NCBI GenBank assembly: GCA_900541795.1
Contig: UQLC01000018.1
Span: 1-40,059, forward strand
From: an uncultured Collinsella sp.
GTDB lineage: Bacteria; Actinomycetota; Coriobacteriia; Coriobacteriales; Coriobacteriaceae
Length of the DNA stretch: 40,059 bases
Direction of reading: 5' to 3'
Shown one piece after another: positions 1 through 7,317 of this stretch. The notes below the pieces were generated by a model. The model ran no database searches and was not told the origin of the DNA. It worked only from the letters and a program-made list of their open reading frames with translations. Numbering within the stretch: the first letter of the stretch is position 1; the number at the start of each line of letters is the position of its first letter. A program made the translations under genes and the position numbers.

Positions 1-55
1 ACGGCCAACCGAAGTTGACCGTCTCAACAATCTTTGGGTGGGCCGTCAGGGGTTC
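1..55 (-). repeat. Second copy of the tRNA-Lys 3' end plus terminator hairpin (direct repeat)
   Basis: These 55 bases are identical to 180-234. Read on the minus strand, the copy holds the last part of tRNA-Lys (half of the T arm and the 3' acceptor strand), the spacer, and the terminator hairpin that also follows the intact tRNA. The repeat period is 179 bp. The copy lacks the anticodon and D arms, so it is not a tRNA gene. It runs off the window edge, so more units may follow on the left. Confidence 0.85.
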
Positions 56-178
56 AGCCTGCTTCGCAGGCGGCCGCTGCGGCGCTTTCGCGCCTTGCGC
101 GCTGCGCTGGCAAACGCTCACGCGTTTACTCAGCTCCGCGCCCCGACGGGTTCGAACCCATGAAAGGGCGACAAAAAA
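56..178 (-). repeat. Hairpin-rich tRNA-downstream element (Lys locus)
   Basis: This segment lies between the tRNA-Lys terminator and the second copy of the tRNA 3' end. In plus-strand order it contains a GCCTGC-TTC-GCAGGC hairpin, a GGCGC-TTTC-GCGCC hairpin, an AAACGC-TCAC-GCGTTT hairpin, then a GC-rich stretch ending in GGGTTCGAACCC (148-159). The same order of three hairpins plus a T-arm-like end occurs at 8785-8914 beside tRNA-Gly, although the stem sequences differ, so the two are probably homologous. No convincing reading frame is present. Function unknown; it may be a small tRNA-targeting mobile or repeat element. Confidence 0.6.
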
Positions 179-202
179 GACGGCCAACCGAAGTTGACCG
201 TC
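173..202 (-). terminator. Rho-independent terminator of tRNA-Lys
   Basis: On the minus strand GACGGTCAAC-TTCG-GTTGGCCGTC forms a 10-bp stem (one G-T pair) with a UUCG loop, followed directly by six T. It lies 15 bases downstream of the tRNA 3' end. Confidence 0.85.
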
Positions 203-217
203 TCAACAATCTTTGGG

Positions 218-290
218 TGGGCCGTCAGGGGTTCGAACCCTGGACCTTGGGATTAAAAGTCCCCTGCTCTGCCAGCTGAGCTAACGGCCC
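218..290 (-). tRNA. tRNA-Lys(TTT)
   Basis: The minus strand folds into a complete 73-nt cloverleaf: a GGGCCGT/ACGGCCC acceptor stem, a GCTC/GAGC D stem, the anticodon loop CTTTTAA with anticodon TTT, a CAGGG/CCCTG T stem with loop TTCGAAC, and discriminator A. CCA is not encoded (the next bases are CCC), so it must be added after transcription. The gene is followed by a terminator and an unusual repeat of its own 3' end. The 5' end lies 28 bases past the stop codon of the upstream aminopeptidase gene, with a promoter across that junction. Confidence 0.97.
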
Positions 291-299
291 GCGGGTGGC

Positions 300-328
300 A
301 TTGTACCACGGTCTGGGACTATTCCCAA
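300..328 (-). promoter_or_regulatory. Probable promoter of tRNA-Lys
   Basis: The minus strand reads TTGGGA, a 17-base spacer, then TACAAT, 10 bases before the mature tRNA 5' end. The -35 element overlaps the last sense codons of the aminopeptidase gene. Assigned by consensus match and spacing only. Confidence 0.5.
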
Positions 329-1599
329 CTCCATTGGCCGTTCTGGAAAATCACAACTTCACGTCCATCAGGCGTAATGCCCACAATATCGATGTCGTCC
401 GTGCCGATCATAAAATCGACGTGCGTGCTCGAGACGTTAACGCCATGCTCCAGAAGCTCCTCCTTGGACATGTCATACCCACCCTCGATGCATTCGGGGA
501 AACCGACACCTAGCGCGAGATGGCAGCTAGCGTTCTCGTCATAGAGCGTATTGTAGAACAGAACACCACTTTCGCGGATCGGCGTGTTCTTGGAAATGAG
601 CGCGACCTCTCCCAGGTGAGCAGCGCCCTCGTCAGTATCGATGATACTTGCGAGCGTTGCCTTGCCCACGCGGGCGTCGTAGTCCACCACGCGGCCGCCC
701 TCGAACTTAATCCAAAAATCTTCGACCTTATTGCCGTGATGGATGAGCGGCATGGCCGAGTACACGATACCGTCGGCGCGCATGCGATCGGGCGAAGTGA
801 AGACTTCCTCGGTGGGAATGTTGGGGAAGAAGGGGTGCCCATCGGGCGTCTTGCCCTTGCCGCCGGCCCACTCGTGACCTTTCGTCATGCCAATCGTCAG
901 ATCGGTTCCATTTGCCGCGGTGTAATGCAGGTAGTCGAAACGATTGTCGTTCAGGAAACGCAGGTTCTTTTCGAATGCGGCGTCATGGAGTTCCCAGTCG
1001 CTCTCTGGGTCCTGGCCATCGGCGCGCGCGGTGTGCAGAATCGCATTCCACAGCTTATAGATTGCAACCTCATCGGCGTCTCCCGGGAACACCTCGTGCG
1101 CCCAAGCCACGACCGGAGCGCCGGCGATGCACCACGGATTGATGTTGTAATCCAGTCCACGGCGGAAAACTTTGCACTGCGTATTCCTCGCCTTTGATGC
1201 CGCGGCCGGCTTGGCTGGATCGATGCCCTTGAGGGCCGCAGGATCCGCACCCTCGATAAAGACAAAGCAGGCACCATCCTGGGCCAAGGAATCCAGCTGC
1301 ATGCGCTTCCACTCGGACGTCTGCTCAAAATAGCTTTTCTCGACATGCTCGTACGTGAGCCTCGTCACGGCATCATCGGCCCAAATGACCGTCACGTGGC
1401 CGGCGCCGGCAGCATAGGCCTCCGCGACCACCACGCGCGCAAACGGCGCGCACTCGACCGGAGACTGAACGACGACCTCCTGGCCGGGCTTGACGTTTAC
1501 GCCCTTGCGGACGACCAGGCGCGCGTAGTTTTTAATCTTGGGCTCCAGGGCCTTCATGCCCTCCAGAGCCTCTTCGACCGTCAGGGCAGCTCGAATCAT
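319..1599 (-). CDS. M29-family metallo-aminopeptidase (AmpS/PepS/aminopeptidase T type)
   Basis: The 426-residue protein matches the M29 (thermophilic aminopeptidase) family along its length. This family removes N-terminal residues from peptides in the cytoplasm using a dinuclear metal site. The family-typical region NIPTEEVFTSP and the C-terminal metal-ligand region with its Glu/His/Asp residues (LYDENASCHLALG and STHVDFMIGTDD) are present, and no signal peptide is seen. The start is the ATG at 1599, preceded at 6 bases by GGAG; an ATG four codons upstream overlaps that ribosome-binding site and is unlikely to be used. The gene stands alone between the terminator at 1628-1658 and tRNA-Lys. 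Substrate preference cannot be told from sequence. Confidence 0.9.
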   Translation of the reverse strand: MIRAALTVEEALEGMKALEPKIKNYARLVVRKGVNVKPGQEVVVQSPVECAPFARVVVAEAYAAGAGHVTVIWADDAVTRLTYEHVEKSYFEQTSEWKRMQLDSLAQDGACFVFIEGADPAALKGIDPAKPAAASKARNTQCKVFRRGLDYNINPWCIAGAPVVAWAHEVFPGDADEVAIYKLWNAILHTARADGQDPESDWELHDAAFEKNLRFLNDNRFDYLHYTAANGTDLTIGMTKGHEWAGGKGKTPDGHPFFPNIPTEEVFTSPDRMRADGIVYSAMPLIHHGNKVEDFWIKFEGGRVVDYDARVGKATLASIIDTDEGAAHLGEVALISKNTPIRESGVLFYNTLYDENASCHLALGVGFPECIEGGYDMSKEELLEHGVNVSSTHVDFMIGTDDIDIVGITPDGREVVIFQNGQWSWE

Positions 1600-1627
1600 G
1601 TGCCACTCCATCTATCTATAGAACAGT

Positions 1628-1658
1628 AAAAAGGCGCGCCGCAAAAACGACGCGCCTT
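1628..1658 (-). terminator. Terminator after the purC-membrane protein operon
   Basis: Minus-strand stem AAGGCGCG/CGCGCCTT (8 bp) with a 12-base loop, followed by a run of T. It separates the membrane-protein gene from the aminopeptidase gene. Confidence 0.7.
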
Positions 1659-1688
1659 ATATCTTAGCGATAAGTATGTATGCAAACG

Positions 1689-2264
1689 CTACTTCTTCTT
1701 GGAGTCCTTCTGGTCCTCCTCGGCAGCCGCGCGCTCAATAAGAGCGTTGAGCTTGTTCTCGGACATGCCCTCGGCCTGCGCGCGGTACATGTTGCGCAAG
1801 GGACGAATACGAGCGAAGTCATAGATAAAGTCGCCCAAAATGATGACGTAGGACAAAACGATGCCGACCATCTGGACAGGGCTGGACACCATGCCAGCGG
1901 GAGCGAAGTACAGCGAGGCCCAAATTGCCACGACGAGCACCATGCCAATGGCGAGCACAATCCACCAGATGCGACGGCGCTTGGTGTAGTCCTCGTCCTG
2001 CTTGAGGAGGATATTCGACACCGTATAGATGCGGTCCTCCTTGGCGCGCTGCTTGGCCTTGCGGGCGCGCTTCTCCTCTTTAGAGAGGCCCTCGAGGTTC
2101 TCGCCCTTCTCGAGCTCTTTGCGGCGTGCCTTAGACGAAGCCGGCACGACGCGAACGGAGCTCGCTGCTTGGCGGGCGGGCTTAGCAGATGCGGCAGACT
2201 TGCGCGCAACCCCGGTAACTTCGTGCGATTGCGTGCGCTTGTTCGTGGCGCTACGGGTACTCAC
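1689..2264 (-). CDS. Small two-span membrane protein with basic N-terminal tail, function unknown
   Basis: The 191-residue protein has about 105 N-terminal residues rich in Lys, Arg, Ser and Ala, with a strongly charged KARRKELEKGE...KEEKRARKAKQRAKE segment. Two hydrophobic segments follow (about 106-127 and 131-150), then a charged C-terminal tail ending DSKKK. I do not recognise a named family with confidence. It starts with GTG directly after the purC stop codon (no intervening base), with GGAG inside the end of purC, so it is translationally coupled to purC. Its link to purine synthesis is otherwise unclear. A soluble positively charged tail followed by a membrane hairpin is the only structural inference. 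Confidence 0.75.
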   Translation of the reverse strand: MSTRSATNKRTQSHEVTGVARKSAASAKPARQAASSVRVVPASSKARRKELEKGENLEGLSKEEKRARKAKQRAKEDRIYTVSNILLKQDEDYTKRRRIWWIVLAIGMVLVVAIWASLYFAPAGMVSSPVQMVGIVLSYVIILGDFIYDFARIRPLRNMYRAQAEGMSENKLNALIERAAAEEDQKDSKKK

Positions 2265-3152
2265 TTATGCGTTCTCCTTCATGCTTGTGAACTGGAAGCC
2301 CGTGATGATCTGGAAGGCCTCGCGATAGCGCTCGGACGTGCCATCGATGACCTCGGCGGGCAGGTGCGGGGTCTCCCCCGTCATATCCCAGTTGGCCTTG
2401 AGCCAATTGCGGACGAATTGCTTGTCGTAGCTAGGCTGGATCTTGCCCTCCTCGTAGCTGGCAGCAGGCCAGAAACGGCTGGAGTCGGGCGTGAGGCACT
2501 CGTCGATCAGCGTGACCTTGCCATCGATGACACCAAACTCGAACTTGGTGTCGGCAATGATGATGCCACGGGTCGCGGCGTACTCGGCAGCGGCCTTGTA
2601 GATCTTGAGGGAAAGGTCACGAATCTGCGTGGCGATGTCCTCGCCCACGATCTCGCAGCAACGCTCGAACGAGATGTTCTCGTCGTGGTCACCGATCTCG
2701 GCCTTCGTGGACGGCGTGAACAACGGCTCGGGAAGCTTGGAAGCCTCGGTCAGGCCCTCAGGCAGCTGGATGCCGCAGACGGTGCCGTTCTCGTCGTAGG
2801 TCTTCTTGCCCGAACCGGTCAGATAGCCGCGGACGATGCACTCGATAGGAATCGTCTGGGCCTTCTTAACCAGCATGGCGCGGCCAGCGAGGTAGTCACG
2901 ATACTCAGCAAACTCCTCGGGGAAATCCGCCGGGTCGATGGAAACGAGATGGTTGGGGACGATGTCGGCAAACTTATCGAACCAGAATGCCGAGATGCGA
3001 TTGAGCACCTCTCCCTTAAACGGAATCTCGTCGGGAAGAATGAAGTCGAACGCAGAAATGCGGTCGGTGGCGACCATCAGCAGGTTTTCACCGGCATCGT
3101 AAATATCACGAACCTTGCCACGGGAATCCGGACGACGCTCCATCGTTGTCAC
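2265..3152 (-). CDS. purC: Phosphoribosylaminoimidazole-succinocarboxamide synthase (SAICAR synthetase)
   Basis: PurC joins aspartate to CAIR with ATP, step 8 of IMP synthesis, in the cytoplasm. The start region RGKVRDIY, the ATDRISAFDF motif and the VRGYLTGSG, DTKFEFG and DECLTPDSSR blocks are all family hallmarks, and the length of about 295 residues fits the longer PurC type. The GTG at 3152 is preferred because AAGGAG lies 8 bases upstream; the in-frame GTG at 3161 overlaps that site. A hairpin at 3184-3203 separates it from the histidine kinase upstream. A second purine gene, purB, lies 4 kb away on the same strand but is not contiguous with it. Confidence 0.97.
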   Translation of the reverse strand: MTTMERRPDSRGKVRDIYDAGENLLMVATDRISAFDFILPDEIPFKGEVLNRISAFWFDKFADIVPNHLVSIDPADFPEEFAEYRDYLAGRAMLVKKAQTIPIECIVRGYLTGSGKKTYDENGTVCGIQLPEGLTEASKLPEPLFTPSTKAEIGDHDENISFERCCEIVGEDIATQIRDLSLKIYKAAAEYAATRGIIIADTKFEFGVIDGKVTLIDECLTPDSSRFWPAASYEEGKIQPSYDKQFVRNWLKANWDMTGETPHLPAEVIDGTSERYREAFQIITGFQFTSMKENA

Positions 3153-3183
3153 GTGAGTCACTCCTTACCTAAATACGACAGAA

Positions 3184-3203
3184 ATGCGGGTTCTTTCCCG
3201 CAT
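3184..3203 (-). terminator. Hairpin between histidine kinase and purC, weak terminator
   Basis: ATGCGGG/CCCGCAT is a 7-bp perfect stem with a 6-base loop. On the minus strand it is followed by TTCTGTC, a poor T tract. It fits the end of the two-component operon. Confidence 0.5.
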
Positions 3204-3261
3204 GTTTTCGCAAACTCGGAGCGGCAGGGACACGGCCCCTCCTTCACCGAATAGCGAAAAG

Positions 3262-4827
3262 CTAGTGCTCCATTGTAGTAGATGCCGCGTCCGCCATGTG
3301 CTCGCGGGGCAGATGAATTGTAAAAGTCGTACCCTTTCCAAGCTCCGACTCCACGGATATGTAGCCATGGTGACGCTCGACGATCTGCTTGGTCACGGCG
3401 AGGCCGACGCCCAGGCCGCCAGCTTCGCGGGCGCGGCTGGCATCGGCGCGCCAAAACCGCCCGAAAATGCGCGACAGATCGTCCTTGGCAATACCGATGC
3501 CGGTATCAGAAACGGCAATGCTGACGTGCCTGCGGTCACTGAGCACCGACACCACGACCCAACCGCCCTCGGGGGTGTAGCGCATGGCGTTGCTCATGAG
3601 GTTGATAACACATTGCGTGATCATGTCGGGATCGGCCTCGACGACATCGTCGTGCCCTTGGGTTTCATCTGCAAAGCGAAGACGAAGGTCACGGTCGGCA
3701 AACAGACGCTCCTGGCCGTTCACAATCGATCGCACGAACGGAACCATGTCCACCGGTTCTAGATTGAGCGGAGCCGTGCTGTTTTCCATACGCGATAGGT
3801 CGAGCATCTGCTGCACCAGACGAGCCAGGCGACGCGTCTCGGAAGCAACGGTCTCCAAATGCTCATCGTCGGTGGGATACACGCCATCCTGCATGGCCTC
3901 GACCGTTGCGAGCATGGCCATAAGCGGCGTGCGAAGCTCGTGTGCAACGTCTGAGGTCAGGCGCTTCTCGTGTTTCATATCCTTCTCGAGCGAGGTGGCC
4001 ATCTCATCGAAGGTCTCACCCAGCTGATCGATCTCGTCATCACCGCGCAGCCCCGTGCGAGCCGACAGGTCGCCGTCACGGATTTGCTTTGCGGTACTGG
4101 TGATGCGATGAATCGGTTTGGTGAGCATGCGCGACACGAGCGATCCGATAACGACCGAAATGCAGATTGCAACAACCGCGGCGAGGGCCATGGCGTTAAA
4201 GGTCTTCTCCCTAAACGCAGAGTCCGCCTTGGTGAGCAGAGCGTCGGAGCCGATGGCCCACAGCTTTACCTGTCCGACATGCTCGCCGGAAGACGTTACA
4301 ATCTCGACGTTAGCAACGCTATCGGAGTCGGTTGGAGCAGACGAGACCGGGCTATGCGATGCCCTCTTGCCGCTCGTGTCGTCGGTCGTAGCCTGGTTTT
4401 CGCGTACATCGGCGGTGGCGCTTGCCGAGGGCCAGGAATCGTCATAAACGATCACACCCTTTTTATTGACGACCTGCATGCCCAGATCGTCGGAAACCAA
4501 ACTCGACGTTGCGACCGTGCGCAGTTCTCCCGCGGTCCAAGAGCCGTTTTCCTCATATGAGGTCGCCAACTTCTCGGCAGCGGAATTTGCGATTTCGACG
4601 ATATTGGAGCGTGTGTAATCCGAAAAGACCGTGCCCCACACAACAGAGACAACGCCCACCAGCACCAATACCGTCATGAGCGATGTCAGAGCAAAAGCAA
4701 GTGCCATGCGCGAGGGATAGCTCATCGTTGGCCGTGAATCGGAACGAGGCGTGTTCCAACTAGCCTTGGAACCCGCCTCGCTCTCCTGCTTGTGCTTTTG
4801 TCCGATTTCAAAGCGCGCAGGTGTCAT
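3262..4827 (-). CDS. Membrane sensor histidine kinase (HAMP-HisKA-HATPase)
   Basis: The 521-residue protein is a classic transmembrane sensor kinase. It has a short cytoplasmic start, a first membrane span (about 41-65), an extracellular sensor of about 145 residues and a second span (about 211-233). These are followed by a HAMP linker, a HisKA domain with phospho-acceptor His296 in DVAHELRTPL, and a catalytic domain with N box NLMSNAMRYTPEG, G1 SDTGIGIA and G2 GGLGVGLA. The middle of the sensor (about 135-172) is Ser/Thr/Asp-rich and probably flexible. The start is 11 bases after the response-regulator stop, with a weak AGGGA site, so the two are one operon. The ligand is not predictable from sequence. 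Confidence 0.95.
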   Translation of the reverse strand: MTPARFEIGQKHKQESEAGSKASWNTPRSDSRPTMSYPSRMALAFALTSLMTVLVLVGVVSVVWGTVFSDYTRSNIVEIANSAAEKLATSYEENGSWTAGELRTVATSSLVSDDLGMQVVNKKGVIVYDDSWPSASATADVRENQATTDDTSGKRASHSPVSSAPTDSDSVANVEIVTSSGEHVGQVKLWAIGSDALLTKADSAFREKTFNAMALAAVVAICISVVIGSLVSRMLTKPIHRITSTAKQIRDGDLSARTGLRGDDEIDQLGETFDEMATSLEKDMKHEKRLTSDVAHELRTPLMAMLATVEAMQDGVYPTDDEHLETVASETRRLARLVQQMLDLSRMENSTAPLNLEPVDMVPFVRSIVNGQERLFADRDLRLRFADETQGHDDVVEADPDMITQCVINLMSNAMRYTPEGGWVVVSVLSDRRHVSIAVSDTGIGIAKDDLSRIFGRFWRADASRAREAGGLGVGLAVTKQIVERHHGYISVESELGKGTTFTIHLPREHMADAASTTMEH

Positions 4828-4838
4828 ATGTGATTTCC

Positions 4839-5561
4839 CTATTTCTCGTCCGACTTATCGGTCTTGGCCGGAGCCTCGAAGCGATAGCCGACACCATGGA
4901 CGGTGTAGAGCCACTTGGGCTTCTTGGGATCATCGCCCAGCTTGGCGCGAAGATTCTTCACGTGGCTATCGATGGTGCGCTCATAGCCCTCAAAGTCATA
5001 CCCGAGCACTTTCTCGACCAGCTCCATGCGGTTATACACACGGCCGGGATGGCGGGCAAGCGTGGTGAGCAGCTTAAACTCGGAAGCCGTCAGATCGACT
5101 TCCTTGCCCTCGACCAAGATCTTGTGGCCCGAGATATCGATGACCAGATCGCCGAAGTCGAGTACCTCGACGGCGGGCTCGTCGGCCTGATGGGCACGGC
5201 GGAACAGAGCGCGAACGCGGGCGACGAGCTCGCGCGGCGAGAACGGCTTAATCAGATAGTCGTCGGCGCCGAGCTCAAGACCGATAATACGGTCCTCGAT
5301 CTCGCCCTTAGCCGTCAGCATGATGATGGGGACATCCGAGGTATCGCGAATGGTGCGGCAAACGCGCTCGCCGGGAATCTTGGGGAGCATAAGGTCGAGC
5401 ACGACCAGGTCGAACTGATGCTTCTCGAACTCCTCGATCGCGGACTGGCCGTCGCCGACGCCCACAACCCAGTAGCCTTCGCGCTCGAGATAGGCAGCGA
5501 CGGCGTCACGGATTGCCTTCTCATCCTCGACCAGCAGAATCTTTTTTGCATCTGAAGCCAT
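4839..5561 (-). CDS. OmpR/PhoB-family response regulator
   Basis: A 240-residue regulator with an N-terminal receiver domain: acidic pocket Glu12/Asp13, phospho-acceptor Asp56 in VVLDLMLP, and the conserved Lys in TAKGEIED. It has a C-terminal winged-helix DNA-binding domain containing RTIDSHVKNLRAKLGDD and VHGVGYRFE. It is the partner of the kinase encoded just downstream. The ATG at 5561 is chosen because AGGGGGG lies 7 bases upstream; the frame is open upstream to a TTG without support. Regulated genes cannot be deduced, though the lipoprotein gene immediately upstream on the same strand is a natural candidate. Confidence 0.95.
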   Translation of the reverse strand: MASDAKKILLVEDEKAIRDAVAAYLEREGYWVVGVGDGQSAIEEFEKHQFDLVVLDLMLPKIPGERVCRTIRDTSDVPIIMLTAKGEIEDRIIGLELGADDYLIKPFSPRELVARVRALFRRAHQADEPAVEVLDFGDLVIDISGHKILVEGKEVDLTASEFKLLTTLARHPGRVYNRMELVEKVLGYDFEGYERTIDSHVKNLRAKLGDDPKKPKWLYTVHGVGYRFEAPAKTDKSDEK

Positions 5562-5616
5562 AACACGGCCCCCCTGTCTCAATTAGCTAAGAACAAGCCC
5601 ATTTTAACGCACCTGA

Positions 5617-5655
5617 GCCCGCCGGATGCCGCTATGACGCGGCAGCTCGGCGGGC
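5617..5655 (-). other. GC-rich two-part hairpin between lipoprotein and regulator genes
   Basis: GCCCGCCG/CGGCGGGC (8 bp) encloses TGCCGC/GCGGCA (6 bp). No T tract follows on the minus strand, so a terminator role is uncertain. It lies in the 153-bp gap that must also hold the promoter of the two-component operon. Confidence 0.45.
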
Positions 5656-5714
5656 GGTACTCACAATTACAACGCGTTTATTCCCCTGTTGGCGCCTTTT
5701 TAACCCCTCTAAGC

Positions 5715-6926
5715 TTAAAGAGAGAATAGGCGTGCAGTGACCGTCTCTGGTATACCCTGGCTGTTGCGCACCGTGGCGTACGTAAGGAATGAGTCCGATT
5801 TTCCCGCCGTAGCTGGATAATCGCCATACTCCAAAGCGCGGTCGGGCGACAGCAGCGAGCCATAGGTCTTGGCAGAGGTGTCGATCAGGAAATGCGACGC
5901 CTGTACCTTAACAAGGTATTTATTCTTCTTGCCAGCCGCACATGCGAGCGGCTCGCGTGACAGGAAGAGGTACGGCCCTCCCTCATTACCGATATACGTG
6001 CCCATATTGCCCAGGCTGCCCACGCCACTATAGGCCGCCTCGATAGAAAACACGAAGGTATCGCCCATATATACGGCCTCGAAAGGCGAAACTGACGAAG
6101 GGAGGACCAACTGGGCACGCTTGGTGTTGTTGCCGTCGGTCAGATCGATTGCCGTTATGCCGTAGTAGACGCCCTCGTCGTTGCGGACACGCGGCGAGAT
6201 GGTCAAAATGCCGTCGCTCGCGCGCGGGGCCGATGCAAAGCGGCCCGTCGATTTCCAAATTACCTCGGCCTTGGATTCATCAAGCGAGCGACGATAGCAA
6301 AACGAATCACTACTCGTTTTATTGCCGCCTGCCGAAGGCATTTTATACCAGATGACCGATGACCCGAACGCCGTAAACAGGGGCGGATCATAGTCCTTGC
6401 CACCTCGATCGAGCTCAACCACGTCGCCAGAGAGCGAAGCGCCCGACAGATTTTGAGCGTAGAGCTTCCACGATGAATTGGCAAAGTTCATCTCAACCCA
6501 CGCGAATACGCCGTCGCCGGCACGGACATCGTAGAATGCATATCCCGTGCCCTCGATAGGATCCTCGATTAATGTGGTAAGCGAGCCATCACCCAGGTTG
6601 AGCACACCGAGTGTGTTGGCGTGCAGCGCCGATGCGGGCGCCATCATCGCCGCGGCGTAATCGCCGTCGCAGTAGTACAGCAGCGTACCCAGAGGCAGCG
6701 TCCACGACGCCGCCGGCTCAAGATCGATGTCGACTGCCTCGTACTCATCCGTAATCGAGATGATCTTGGAATCGTCCTTGATAACCTGCGGCTCGCCGGC
6801 GGCATCATCGCTGGTGCCCGTTTTTTTCGAGCATCCGGCAAGCACCGTGGCAGCGCCCGCGGCAGCCCCACCGAGTACAAAGCCGCGACGCGATATTCCG
6901 TTCTTGATGTGATCGGCGATACCCAT
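5715..6926 (-). CDS. Tat-exported lipoprotein, probable beta-propeller, function unknown
   Basis: The 403-residue protein starts with a twin-arginine signal (SRRGFVLGG, Arg13-Arg14), a hydrophobic Ala/Gly stretch and lipobox LAGC with Cys32, so it is probably exported folded and anchored to the outer face of the membrane. The mature part holds repeated beta-strand-like units (for example GDGVFAWVEMNF, FGSSVIWYKM, MGDTFVFSIEA) that suggest a propeller. I do not recognise a named family. Its ATG overlaps the stop of the TSCPD gene (TAATG), so the two are translationally coupled. The two-component system is the next operon on the strand. Confidence 0.85.
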   Translation of the reverse strand: MGIADHIKNGISRRGFVLGGAAAGAATVLAGCSKKTGTSDDAAGEPQVIKDDSKIISITDEYEAVDIDLEPAASWTLPLGTLLYYCDGDYAAAMMAPASALHANTLGVLNLGDGSLTTLIEDPIEGTGYAFYDVRAGDGVFAWVEMNFANSSWKLYAQNLSGASLSGDVVELDRGGKDYDPPLFTAFGSSVIWYKMPSAGGNKTSSDSFCYRRSLDESKAEVIWKSTGRFASAPRASDGILTISPRVRNDEGVYYGITAIDLTDGNNTKRAQLVLPSSVSPFEAVYMGDTFVFSIEAAYSGVGSLGNMGTYIGNEGGPYLFLSREPLACAAGKKNKYLVKVQASHFLIDTSAKTYGSLLSPDRALEYGDYPATAGKSDSFLTYATVRNSQGIPETVTARLFSL

Positions 6927-7189
6927 TAGGCGATCTCGGTGCGAGCGGCCTCGATAGCGCGTGTAAGCTGGTCGGCGCAGGAGGTCTTTTTCATACCGCA
7001 GGTATTACCGGCGAGAACCTCGATTACGCGATCGGCAGGAGCGCCCTCGACCAGCTTGGAGATAGCCTTGAGATTGCCGTCGCAGCCGCCGGTAAACTCA
7101 ACGCCCATCACCTTGTTGCCGTCATCGGAAAGATCAAGGTGAATATTGCGAGCACACACGCCCTGAGGCTTGTAATCAAACGAAATCAT
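6926..7189 (-). CDS. TSCPD domain protein
   Basis: The small 87-residue protein matches the stand-alone TSCPD-domain family, a domain otherwise found at the C-terminus of ribonucleotide reductases. The name-giving segment here is KKTSCADQL, and additional Cys residues (Cys12, the Cys of GGCDGN, and the Cys of NTCGMKK) could bind metal. The molecular role of the stand-alone family is not established. The start ATG follows GAGGGGATCGC. It overlaps the next gene, a Tat lipoprotein, by one base. Confidence 0.85.
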   Translation of the reverse strand: MISFDYKPQGVCARNIHLDLSDDGNKVMGVEFTGGCDGNLKAISKLVEGAPADRVIEVLAGNTCGMKKTSCADQLTRAIEAARTEIA

Positions 7190-7253
7190 GCGATCCCCTC
7201 TCAGAATGTTATTCGAGACGACTATTATCCCCGTCTTTCCCTAAATGCAACGA

Positions 7254-7291
7254 GGCGCTTTGCCGGCAACACACATTACCAGCAAAGCGCC
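7254..7291. other. Inverted repeat between purB and the TSCPD gene
   Basis: GGCGCTTTGC/GCAAAGCGCC is a perfect 10-bp stem with an 18-base loop, 27 bases past the purB stop. Neither strand has a good T tract, so it may be a weak terminator, an RNA-stabilising hairpin or an operator. Confidence 0.5.
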
Positions 7292-7317
7292 CTAAAAAGC
7301 TAACGTTATGCCCGAAC

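Noticed and set aside
1..160. A second tRNA gene beside tRNA-Lys
   Set aside because: T-arm and acceptor pieces are present, but no anticodon arm, D arm or 5' acceptor strand; it is a partial repeat.
1680..3254. 524-codon plus-strand frame opposite purC
   Set aside because: A shadow of purC and the coupled membrane gene; it has no sensible start signal or domain.
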